Source: Pseudobacteriovorax antillogorgiicola
Lineage (GTDB): Bacteria > Bdellovibrionota_B > Oligoflexia > Oligoflexales > RGVZ01
Assembly: GCA_945865565.1 (NCBI GenBank)
Contig: CAMBEK010000008.1
Coordinates: 1-64,000, forward strand
Direction: 5' to 3'
Length of the DNA: 64,000 nt
The notes beneath the pieces were generated by a model, which saw only the letters and a program-made list of their open reading frames with translations, was not told where the DNA came from and did no database searches. The first letter of the stretch is position 1. The number at the start of each line of letters is the position of its first letter. A program made the translations under genes and the position numbers. Shown here piece after piece: positions 27,377 to 36,223 of the stretch.

Positions 27377-27521
27377 CTGATGGATACGCCGTTAAGCAGG
27401 TAAAGGCACCTTGAGCAATTTAAGCCAATGATATCATTGTGAATTTATGGAAACCAACCAAAACCCACCTTTAAATCCTTTAACTCCTCAATTTTAATCA
27501 GAAAAATCCGATGTCTAGATT

Positions 27522-30500
27522 ATGAGGTTAGTTGAATCCACGATTCGTAAAGGTTCGTTTGGCTGCGTATTTTGCGCCGCGATGGCAAGCTTTTTTTCGG
27601 GTTGCGAGCTGGCGGGCCCAGCCTCAGTGAAGCCAATAATTATTAGAGGAGCTCCACTCGGGGCATTGGTCTCTCCAGAGGACATCGACCGTGTTGCAGC
27701 CCTTATGCCTGCGGAGAATTCTTGGGTAAACGGAAATTCTTCAGCAGTCGTGAACGTGAGTGGCACATGCATCACAGATTCCGTCGCCACAAGAATCGAA
27801 GTCATCGCGGCAAGCATTTCGATCAGGCTCATGTGTAATAAAATTACAGACGAGTTTTCCACGACCGTTAATTTGACCGATATACCAGACGGTCCAGTGA
27901 CCATGTCCATTGAATATCTCAACAACCTTGTCAGCACTGCGCCGATCTACATACTGCAGCGGACGATCGTCAAGGATATTGTTCCACCGCCGACCTTTTC
28001 GATTCCCTCTAATTTTTATGAAGAAAATCACATGATCAGTTTTTCGGCGGACCCTGTCAGTCAGGTCAGCGATGAAGCGGCACTTTATCGTTTTACCATG
28101 ACTCCCGTTGGCGGCGGTGCAGTCGTTGGTCCGATCGAATCGACGACCTCAAGTATCTCGGTGGCCTCCTTGACCGTCGATACAACGTACACCGTCACCG
28201 TCACAAAGATTGACTCTGCGGGGAACGAAACGCCTGCAGCGAACAGCGGAACCTTCACAAAAACCGATACCGATCCACCGGTTTTCACGTCTCTTCCATT
28301 AAGTGCCGACGCGCTGGATGGTTACATCAATTTCGCTGAAAAAGACGGAACATCCTCTCTGGTTGGATTTCCCGTGGCCTCCGGCCAGACTTTGATCCAG
28401 TACGGCGTCGGATTATCTTCCATCGCGTGTTCCGCCATGTCCTTCGGACCGGTACCCCCAACCGCTGCCAGTTTGCCCGCCAGCGATGGCAATTATAAAA
28501 TCTGCGTGAAACTTCAAGACGCCGCGGGCAATACCACCTACGGATCTGCCGCAATGGTCCGCGACACGCTGGCCCCGGTCGTGACCCTTACATCAACATT
28601 TCCGGCGTCACCGGCGAGCACACGACGACCAAGGATCCTTGGCTCCGTAGATTCCGTGTCGACCGTGACGCTCTATAACGATTTGGGATGCCTTACGGCA
28701 ATCTCGCTTGACTTGAACGGAACAGGCGCAGCAAACGCGGCCCTCGCGTCACCAGGCATCGCCGTCACCTCCGATGTGAATTTGAATGGAACCACCAATA
28801 TTTATGCGTCGGCCACCGACTTGGCCGGAAATACGTCGTCCTGTATGGCCACACCAATCTCTTTCGAGCATGATGACACCCCCCCCGTCTTTACATCCTT
28901 GGCCCTGGACGATGTGGCGTCCGACGGCTACATTAATAATGCAGAAAAAACGGCGTCGTCGGCGCTGGCAAATACCCTAGTGGCATCCGGCAACACATCG
29001 ACTGATTATGTGGCCGGACTATCAATCGTGGCCTGTTCCAGCATGACATTTGCGTCAGTTGTTCCTGCGGCGTCGTCGTTATCCAGCGATGGCACTTATA
29101 AAGTTTGCGTTAGGCTTCGTGATGACGCGGGCAATACCACCTATGGTTTTACCAGTTCCTTTCAGCGAGACATTGTCGCCCCAACCGTTGATGCAGGGGG
29201 AAACCTTAGTATCTCGTCTGCATCGGCGGCGACCAACAACGGTGCGTCAGCCTCAGGATACTCCAGTTTGTTATGGAGCAATCAAAGCACGAGTGTGGGA
29301 GCCATCACATTCAGCTCTGGCAGCTCTCTCGCCAATACCGTGCTGCCAGATACGAATGGAACGTACACACTGCGCCTTACGGCATCTGATGCCGCGGGAA
29401 ATTCTGCATCCGATGACCTGACGTTGACTTGGAGTGGACTCAGTGGCGGCGGTGGCGGTGGCAGTGGCAGCGGAAGCTCAATCACGTCGTTAAGCCTCGC
29501 CAGGATCTCCTCAGCAAATCCAGGGCACATGTGCGCCATAGTCAACGGCGGCGTCAAATGCTGGGGCGAGGGGCCACTTGGCAACGGAAATTATGACATA
29601 GCCCTAGGGGGTGGTGCAGGAGGCTTTACGCGTTCGACCATCCCGGTCACGGCCATCGCAGCGAATAGCGGCGTTACGGACCTTGCCCTTAGCCAAAACC
29701 ACGCCTGCGCGGTTGCGAACGGCGGGCTTAAATGCTGGGGTTGGGATTTACACCATGAAGTCGGGGACAGCGGAGCCAACTTTCTGGACACTTACCACGA
29801 ACAGACTGGCAGGACTACCCCCTACCAAACCATCCCCGAAAACAGCGGCGTCACCAAGGTCGTGCTTTCTGTGTATTTTAGTTGCGCCGTCGTCGACGGT
29901 GGGGTCCAGTGCTGGGGCGATAACTGGTACGGGCAGGCCGGCTTCGGAAAAACCGGGACGAGCGTCCCGATGGTCGCTTGGGTTGATACACCAGTTACGG
30001 CGATTGCATCGGGCAGCGGCGTCACAGACTTGGCCGTCAGCCTGGAATCCGTCTGCGCCCTGCTTGGCGGAGAATTGAAATGCTGGGGTCGCAACGACTT
30101 TGGCCAGATCGGAAATTTCAGAGACACCAATGGCGATCTGGCCCATGTGGCGTCTCCCGTCACGGTGATCAGTTCTGGAGTGAGCGCTTTTGCATTGGGC
30201 GACCTTCATACGTGCGCCATCGTTAGCGGGGCGGTGAAGTGTTGGGGTGACAATAGCCGTGGACAAGTCGGAAACAGCTCTTCCACGGCACTTTTTGATT
30301 CGCCAACAGCAACATCGATTACCAGTGGCGCGACCGGTCTGTCCCTTGGGCCTGATTATTCCTGTGCTGTGGTCAGCGGCGGCGTGAAATGTTGGGGATC
30401 AAATTCCTCCGGCAACCTCGGGGATGGCACTACGACCGATCGAAATGCGCCAGTGGATGCCATTGCGGCTTCGTCGGGCGTTACCTCAGTTCAGGCCACA

Positions 30501-31904
30501 GCCCTTTATGGTATCTCGCAAAATGTTGCCACCACATGTGCCATTGTTTCCGGCGGACTTAAGTGCTGGGGCAACAACCCGGGAGTCATCGAAAGTAATC
30601 CGCCGACAACAAATCCCGTCGAAGTCTTCGGTGCCAACTCCGGGGTTCAAAGCGTCGCCATCAGTAGCAGCATGTCTTCCTATCTAGTTAACTGCGCCGG
30701 TTTGAGCAATTCCGTTCGATGTTGGGGCAACAATGGGACAGGAATCTTGGGCGATGGAACCATGAACAGCAGTGTAACACCGAGGGTTGTAAACCTGTCT
30801 TACGCCTCGACAACCACAGACTCTGCGCCGGGCGGACGCCATAAGCATACGGCGATAGCAACTTCTACCGAAATGATCGTGTGGGGTGGGTTCGGGCCTG
30901 CAGGCTCGGGAGACGGAGTCTTGCAAACTGGGGGGCGTTACAATTTTGCGACGGGAACTTGGTCGCCAACATCGACCGGCACCCACGTGCCATCGGCTCG
31001 CATCAATCATACGGCGGTCTGGACCGGTAGCCAGATGGTTGTGTTTGGCGGATGGGACTACGCCGCGTCGCCCACCTATTTCGCCAACGGGAGTCGCTAC
31101 CTTTCAACAACGGACACCTGGTCCGCAATGTCTGATATGAATGCGCCTTCTGTTCGACGGGATCATATTTCAGTTTGGACGGGCAGCAAGGTCATCGTTT
31201 GGGGCGGGTATGGTTTGGATTTGGGAACAAATTCCTATGCCTATTTGTCGGACGGAGGCCTTTACGACCCGGCGCTGGATAGTTGGACTGCCATGACGGC
31301 CCCACCGGCAAATTTTAATGGGCGCGAGGGCGCGTCTTACGTTTGGACGGGCAGCAAATTAATCGTCTGGGGCGGGTATGGCTACAACCCGGATTCCTCG
31401 ACGTATGAATATTTCAATGATGGAGCCATATATGATCCGGCGGCTGGGTCCTCTGGATCATGGACCTCGATGGGGGGTTCGCCTCCCTCCGGACGTTACC
31501 TGGCCAGTGCCGTTTGGACCGGCACGGACTTTATCGTCTGGGGGGGCCGTTACGGTGCCGGAAGCAATGATTACTACACCGACGGCAGAAAATACAATTT
31601 GAGCACGGGCATTTGGACCGCTATTTCCGATGCTGATGCGCCTGAGGCGCGCACCGGGCAATCAACGGTTTGGACCGGCACCGAGATGCTCGTCTACGGC
31701 GGTGGGGCCGAATCGACATATACGGAAAGTGGATCCGCCTATAACCCATCGACGGACCGATGGTCCCCCATTGGATGGGGCAATGGAAGTTCGGCGCGCG
31801 ATTGGGCGACTGGTGTCTGGGACTCAATCAACAAACAGGCGTATTTCTGGGGCGGTGCCGAAGGGTCCCTGTATCACAACAGCGGGGATATTTACTCACC
31901 CTAG
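27522..31904 (+). CDS. Large lipoprotein with Ig-like repeats, RCC1-like propeller and kelch-like propeller
   Basis: Lipobox-like FFSGC; duplicated PPVFTSL...DGYIN units; 8 CAxxxGGxxCWG repeats; 7 (T)AVWTGxxxIVWGG repeats. Confidence 0.85.
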   Translation: MRLVESTIRKGSFGCVFCAAMASFFSGCELAGPASVKPIIIRGAPLGALVSPEDIDRVAALMPAENSWVNGNSSAVVNVSGTCITDSVATRIEVIAASISIRLMCNKITDEFSTTVNLTDIPDGPVTMSIEYLNNLVSTAPIYILQRTIVKDIVPPPTFSIPSNFYEENHMISFSADPVSQVSDEAALYRFTMTPVGGGAVVGPIESTTSSISVASLTVDTTYTVTVTKIDSAGNETPAANSGTFTKTDTDPPVFTSLPLSADALDGYINFAEKDGTSSLVGFPVASGQTLIQYGVGLSSIACSAMSFGPVPPTAASLPASDGNYKICVKLQDAAGNTTYGSAAMVRDTLAPVVTLTSTFPASPASTRRPRILGSVDSVSTVTLYNDLGCLTAISLDLNGTGAANAALASPGIAVTSDVNLNGTTNIYASATDLAGNTSSCMATPISFEHDDTPPVFTSLALDDVASDGYINNAEKTASSALANTLVASGNTSTDYVAGLSIVACSSMTFASVVPAASSLSSDGTYKVCVRLRDDAGNTTYGFTSSFQRDIVAPTVDAGGNLSISSASAATNNGASASGYSSLLWSNQSTSVGAITFSSGSSLANTVLPDTNGTYTLRLTASDAAGNSASDDLTLTWSGLSGGGGGGSGSGSSITSLSLARISSANPGHMCAIVNGGVKCWGEGPLGNGNYDIALGGGAGGFTRSTIPVTAIAANSGVTDLALSQNHACAVANGGLKCWGWDLHHEVGDSGANFLDTYHEQTGRTTPYQTIPENSGVTKVVLSVYFSCAVVDGGVQCWGDNWYGQAGFGKTGTSVPMVAWVDTPVTAIASGSGVTDLAVSLESVCALLGGELKCWGRNDFGQIGNFRDTNGDLAHVASPVTVISSGVSAFALGDLHTCAIVSGAVKCWGDNSRGQVGNSSSTALFDSPTATSITSGATGLSLGPDYSCAVVSGGVKCWGSNSSGNLGDGTTTDRNAPVDAIAASSGVTSVQATALYGISQNVATTCAIVSGGLKCWGNNPGVIESNPPTTNPVEVFGANSGVQSVAISSSMSSYLVNCAGLSNSVRCWGNNGTGILGDGTMNSSVTPRVVNLSYASTTTDSAPGGRHKHTAIATSTEMIVWGGFGPAGSGDGVLQTGGRYNFATGTWSPTSTGTHVPSARINHTAVWTGSQMVVFGGWDYAASPTYFANGSRYLSTTDTWSAMSDMNAPSVRRDHISVWTGSKVIVWGGYGLDLGTNSYAYLSDGGLYDPALDSWTAMTAPPANFNGREGASYVWTGSKLIVWGGYGYNPDSSTYEYFNDGAIYDPAAGSSGSWTSMGGSPPSGRYLASAVWTGTDFIVWGGRYGAGSNDYYTDGRKYNLSTGIWTAISDADAPEARTGQSTVWTGTEMLVYGGGAESTYTESGSAYNPSTDRWSPIGWGNGSSARDWATGVWDSINKQAYFWGGAEGSLYHNSGDIYSP

Positions 31905-31938
31905 AAATGCAGGAGCATCATCGCGACCTGGCCCGATC

Positions 31939-32526
31939 CTAGTACAGCTCTGGAAATAAATTTCGCTCGATGAGTTCCATAAAAGTATGGATCACCTTGA
32001 TATGAAGCTCCTGCACCCGGTCCGCGTATGGACCACCTGGCGTGCAGACATCAACATCGGCCAGTGAGCCGATAACGCTGCCAGGATGGCCCGTCAAAGC
32101 AATGACCTTCATGCCGCGTTCCCGCGCCGCATCGACCGCGCGTTTGACGTTTTTGCTCGAGCCACTCGTGCTGATGGCAAGAAGAACGTCACCCGGGCGA
32201 CCGTGGGCCTCGATGTAACGTGAAAAAATAAACTCGTATCCGTAGTCATTGCCAACACAAGAAATATGGCTGGCATCGCTGATGCTAATGGCCCGCACCG
32301 CAGGACGGTCCTTACGATATCGTCCTGTCAACTCCTCTGCAAAATGCATGGCATCGCACATGGAGCCGCCATTACCACAGCTATAAAGGCATCCACCCTG
32401 ACGCAACGACGACACCATCAACTCAGCCGCCTTTGCGACTGCCGACAAGGCCTCATCGTTTCGGCGCAAAGCATCGAGTGCACGCGCCGCCTCGTCCATG
32501 GTCACCCGAATGTGCTCAAGCATCAC
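31939..32526 (-). CDS. gmhA: Phosphoheptose isomerase / SIS-domain protein
   Basis: LYSCGNGGSMCDAMHFAEELTGRYRKDRPA, LLAISTSGSSKNV, HIKVIHTFMELIER. Confidence 0.9.
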   Translation of the reverse strand: MMLEHIRVTMDEAARALDALRRNDEALSAVAKAAELMVSSLRQGGCLYSCGNGGSMCDAMHFAEELTGRYRKDRPAVRAISISDASHISCVGNDYGYEFIFSRYIEAHGRPGDVLLAISTSGSSKNVKRAVDAARERGMKVIALTGHPGSVIGSLADVDVCTPGGPYADRVQELHIKVIHTFMELIERNLFPELY

Positions 32527-33923
32527 TTGGCACCCGCGTTGCGAGAATTACTCTGGGAATCAGGACGCCCAACGCACTCGTAATGAAAACCAGCCTCGGC
32601 CAAAGACTTAAAGGGATATTGATTACGCAGGTCAAAGACGACTGGTGTGCGCAGCAAACCGCGAATGCGCGACCAAGAAGGGCGCTTATACTCGGGCCAC
32701 TCCGTCAACAGAACCAGAGCATCGGCACCGTCAAGTGCCTCGTATGCCTCATCGACATAAGATATCTGCGATTCCTTCATGCCGGCCTGCACCCAAGCAC
32801 GACCGAAGGTTTTACTGGCGACCGGATCGTGGGCAACGACTTCGGCTCCCCAATTGACCAGAGCCGAAAGAATTGTCAACGCAGGAGCCTCACGCACATC
32901 GTCCGTTCCAGGCTTGAAGGCGAGCCCCCAAATTGCAATCTTGCGCCCCTTCAGATCGCCACCGAAATGACTGTGGATCTTGCGTGCCACATGCATCTTC
33001 TGAAGCTTATTCGTATGGCTCACGGCTTTGAGAACTGTGAGTTCGCAATCATTTTGGCGCGCGGTGCTGAGGAGAGCCTCAACATCTTTTGGAAAGCATG
33101 AACCACCGTACCCGGGTCCCGCATAAAGAAACTTTTTGCCAATGCGCGGGTCCGATCCAATCCCGCGACGGACATCATCAATATTTGACCCAACCAATTC
33201 GCAAAGGCGGGAAAGCTCGTTCATGAAGCTGATCCGCGTCGCGAGCATCGCGTTTGCAGCATATTTGGTCATTTCACTGGAACGCAGCTCCATCACTTGC
33301 AGCCGAGATGGGTCGTCTTGAATGAAGGGGGCATACATTTCATGAAAAATTGCAGCCGACTCATGATCCGTAACACCGGTGACAATGCGGTCCGGCTTCA
33401 TGAAGTCCTCAATGGCCGTGCCTTCTTTCAAAAACTCAGGATTGGAAGCAACCCGCACCCAAGGCTTCACATTGGCGGAACCATGCGACCCGGCAGGAAA
33501 ACGCTTCAAAAGCTCCGCGTCGATTGTGGCTGCAACCATGTCGCAAGTGCCAACGGGAACTGTGGACTTCACCACAACCAAAAGCGGCCCATCAACCAAT
33601 TTACCGATTTCAGTGGCAACGGCCTTGACGTAACGCAGGTCTGAAGAACCGTCTTCACCTTCCGGTGTTCCCACTGCGATGAATACTGCGGAAGAACCAG
33701 TGAGGGCTTCCGAAAGCTTGGTCGTAAATTGCAAACGTTCATGGCCGGCATTGCGTTTCAACAATTCATCGAGGCCCGGCTCGTAAATTGGTGGGACATT
33801 GTCACGCAGCATCGCAATCTTCGAGGCGTCGGTGTCGACACAAATCACGTCATGCCCAACCTCGGCAAAACAGACGCCAGTAACAAGACCAACGTATCCA
33901 GAACCAACCACAGTCAATTTCAT
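32523..33923 (-). CDS. ugd: UDP-glucose 6-dehydrogenase
   Basis: MKLTVVGSGYVGLVTGVCFAEVGHDV, KSTVPVGT, NPEFLKEGTAI, GPGYGGSCFPKDVEAL; start at 33923. Confidence 0.95.
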   Translation of the reverse strand: MKLTVVGSGYVGLVTGVCFAEVGHDVICVDTDASKIAMLRDNVPPIYEPGLDELLKRNAGHERLQFTTKLSEALTGSSAVFIAVGTPEGEDGSSDLRYVKAVATEIGKLVDGPLLVVVKSTVPVGTCDMVAATIDAELLKRFPAGSHGSANVKPWVRVASNPEFLKEGTAIEDFMKPDRIVTGVTDHESAAIFHEMYAPFIQDDPSRLQVMELRSSEMTKYAANAMLATRISFMNELSRLCELVGSNIDDVRRGIGSDPRIGKKFLYAGPGYGGSCFPKDVEALLSTARQNDCELTVLKAVSHTNKLQKMHVARKIHSHFGGDLKGRKIAIWGLAFKPGTDDVREAPALTILSALVNWGAEVVAHDPVASKTFGRAWVQAGMKESQISYVDEAYEALDGADALVLLTEWPEYKRPSWSRIRGLLRTPVVFDLRNQYPFKSLAEAGFHYECVGRPDSQSNSRNAGAK

Positions 33924-34154
33924 TGGACTTCTCCAGAGGTAACGAATCCAGCGATGGTATTCAGGCAACCAGCAAAAAGAAAGCACTTTTCGGCAGTTTT
34001 CAGGGACTTGGAGGTTGCCACGGGCGTGCTGGCCCAAGAAGGTTCAGAGGCAGGCTATCCAGACCCGCCCCGTCCGGTGATATCATTTAGAAATCAGAGA
34101 GTTCCGGACGATTGAAGCGACAATCAAGGCCACATGAATGCCTGAAGGCGCACC

Positions 34155-35057
34155 ATGACTAACGATAAAACAATCATCGCAACCCCAGGTTCGATGAACC
34201 TATTCAGTTCGCCCAAGCGCAATAGCGCAAGCCTGACGCGCTTGCACGGCGATGTCTTCAAGCGCCATCCCCTGACCCCGGCTGAATCCACCATCGGGCG
34301 CGCAACCGATTGCACGGTCGTCATCCAAGAGCCAAGCGTTTCCCGTAAACACGCAAGAATCCTCATCAGCGGAGAATTGGCGGAAGTCGAAGACCTTGGC
34401 AGTTCTAACGGCACTTTCGTAAATGACCAGAAATTATCCGGACCATTGGCCATCAAGCACCGGGACCATGTCCGCTTTGGCAACGTTTTGATGCGCTTCA
34501 ACGCCTACGAGGATCTCGAAACCATCTGCGAGGACGAAGGTTGGAGCCGCTCGGTTGTTGATGCAGGAACGCAAATTTTCAACAAGCGCTATTTGCTGGA
34601 CAACCTGGACGCTGAAATCAAGTTCAGCCGCAGCAGCACACGCACCCTTTCCCTCATTTCATTCGATTTGGATTTCTTCAAAAAGGTGAATGACACTTAC
34701 GGGCACAATGCCGGCGATCATATTTTGCGAGAGACCGCCAATGTCGTTAAAAATGTTGTCCGCAAGGACGACATCTTTGGACGCTTCGGAGGCGAGGAAT
34801 TCCTGATCATCCTGCCCAACACGCCAGTCAAAAAGGCGACTGAACTCGCCGAGAGAATTCGCGCCGCCGTCGATTCTCATCCATTCATGGTGACCGACGA
34901 AAAGGGCCAACAGCTGCAACACCACCAAACCCTGTCCTTGGGCGTTGCGGAACTTGCCGCCAGTCACAACCTGGCCACTGATTTTCTTGAGATCGCTGAC
35001 CAGAGGCTCTACCAGTCAAAACAAGGTGGACGCAACCGGGTTACCTCTGCCACTTGA
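34155..35057 (+). CDS. FHA-GGDEF diguanylate cyclase (DgcB-like architecture)
   Basis: FHA: IGRATDCTVVIQEPSVSRKHARI...DLGSSNGTFVND; GGDEF: FDLDFFKKVNDTYGHNAGD, RKDD I-site, FGGEEFLI. Confidence 0.93.
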   Translation: MTNDKTIIATPGSMNLFSSPKRNSASLTRLHGDVFKRHPLTPAESTIGRATDCTVVIQEPSVSRKHARILISGELAEVEDLGSSNGTFVNDQKLSGPLAIKHRDHVRFGNVLMRFNAYEDLETICEDEGWSRSVVDAGTQIFNKRYLLDNLDAEIKFSRSSTRTLSLISFDLDFFKKVNDTYGHNAGDHILRETANVVKNVVRKDDIFGRFGGEEFLIILPNTPVKKATELAERIRAAVDSHPFMVTDEKGQQLQHHQTLSLGVAELAASHNLATDFLEIADQRLYQSKQGGRNRVTSAT

Positions 35058-35070
35058 GGCAGGAGAATTT

Positions 35071-35700
35071 ATGAAAGAGGGACTAATGAAACAGAATTCA
35101 AATTCACGACGCATCATGTTCACCCTCTGTGTCGCATTCATTCCCCTGCTTGGCGCAGGATGCGTTACTGGATCTGCAGCGAAAACCAAGGTCGAAATGC
35201 TGCCGACCATCGAACAGGATGAAGACTACGAGAATGCCTTGCGCAAAGCGTCACGCTCTACATCAGTCAGCCGGGATTTTGAGACCAAATACACCATTGA
35301 AGCCACCTACCTGTCGCCGGAATTCCGATCAGCATTTGCACGACGCGCCGAACGCTTTACCAAAAACAAGATGCATTTCCTTGAAGAATCCTCGGGCAAA
35401 AGTGCCTTTTTTGTCAGCTTGTTCTCACCAGACTCCAGAGTCGATGACCTCGCCGACCAGGATCATTGGACCATCCAACTGACCTCGGCAGACAAGCCCT
35501 TGCGCCCCGCATTCGTTCGTCGCCTTGCGGACAAGGATCGCTGGAAAAATTTCTTTCCAGGGGTCAATCGCTGGTCGGCCGAATACATGGTGGTTTTCGA
35601 TATCCCGTCACGCTCTACAGACAGTCCGGAGATGGCGGCAGGCAATCAAATGCAGGTTCAATTCACGAATCCGGATGCTGATGTAACAATGACCTGGTAA
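35071..35700 (+). CDS. Lipoprotein, hypothetical
   Basis: MKQNSNSRRIMFTLCVAFIPLLGAGC lipobox; RBS AGGAGAATTT. Confidence 0.75.
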   Translation: MKEGLMKQNSNSRRIMFTLCVAFIPLLGAGCVTGSAAKTKVEMLPTIEQDEDYENALRKASRSTSVSRDFETKYTIEATYLSPEFRSAFARRAERFTKNKMHFLEESSGKSAFFVSLFSPDSRVDDLADQDHWTIQLTSADKPLRPAFVRRLADKDRWKNFFPGVNRWSAEYMVVFDIPSRSTDSPEMAAGNQMQVQFTNPDADVTMTW

Positions 35701-35719
35701 TTCCAGGCAGGAGGACTGC

Positions 35720-36214
35720 ATGTCACGTCTGCGCTATGGCGACTTCATGGTCGAAATTGCGGACCTTGCTACAGATATCCTGGACGACATCCGCCAGCAG
35801 ACGGCGTACTACCGTGCGAGCGTCTATAAAAGCGAAGCGATCAGCACCATCCAACGCCGCGTTGATAATTTGGCCTTCATAAGCCGGATTCTAAAGGACG
35901 ACGCTCTCGCCGAATGCGTGAGCGATTATCGCGCCACCGAGAGCCATTCACGCCCTGCCGCCAATCCAGGCAATCATCACGAAGAGGCCGTTCAGTCCGG
36001 GGAGTGCCTTGTGACCATGCGGGTCATGCGCCTGCTGTTTGACGCAAGCAAAGTTATCGAAAGCATGCGCGCAGAGGCCCGTGCACACGGCTCCGAAGGA
36101 AACGACTCCAACCAAACCCGCAGGATTTCCACGACGATCACGCGTCACCGCCGCGACTTGCTCGCCATGAGCCGGCAGGGTTCGCGATCATGGTCGTTCC
36201 TGCAGTCTCTCTGA
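35720..36214 (+). CDS. Hypothetical helical protein
   Basis: Intact ORF with RBS (AGGAGG), colinear between two genes. Confidence 0.55.
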   Translation: MSRLRYGDFMVEIADLATDILDDIRQQTAYYRASVYKSEAISTIQRRVDNLAFISRILKDDALAECVSDYRATESHSRPAANPGNHHEEAVQSGECLVTMRVMRLLFDASKVIESMRAEARAHGSEGNDSNQTRRISTTITRHRRDLLAMSRQGSRSWSFLQSL

Positions 36215-36223
36215 CACGTCGAC

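Noticed and set aside
29520-31900. Regular repeats that could suggest a CRISPR-like or tandem DNA array
   Set aside because: The repetition is at protein level (RCC1-like and kelch-like blades); the DNA repeats are diverged and no uniform repeat-spacer structure is present
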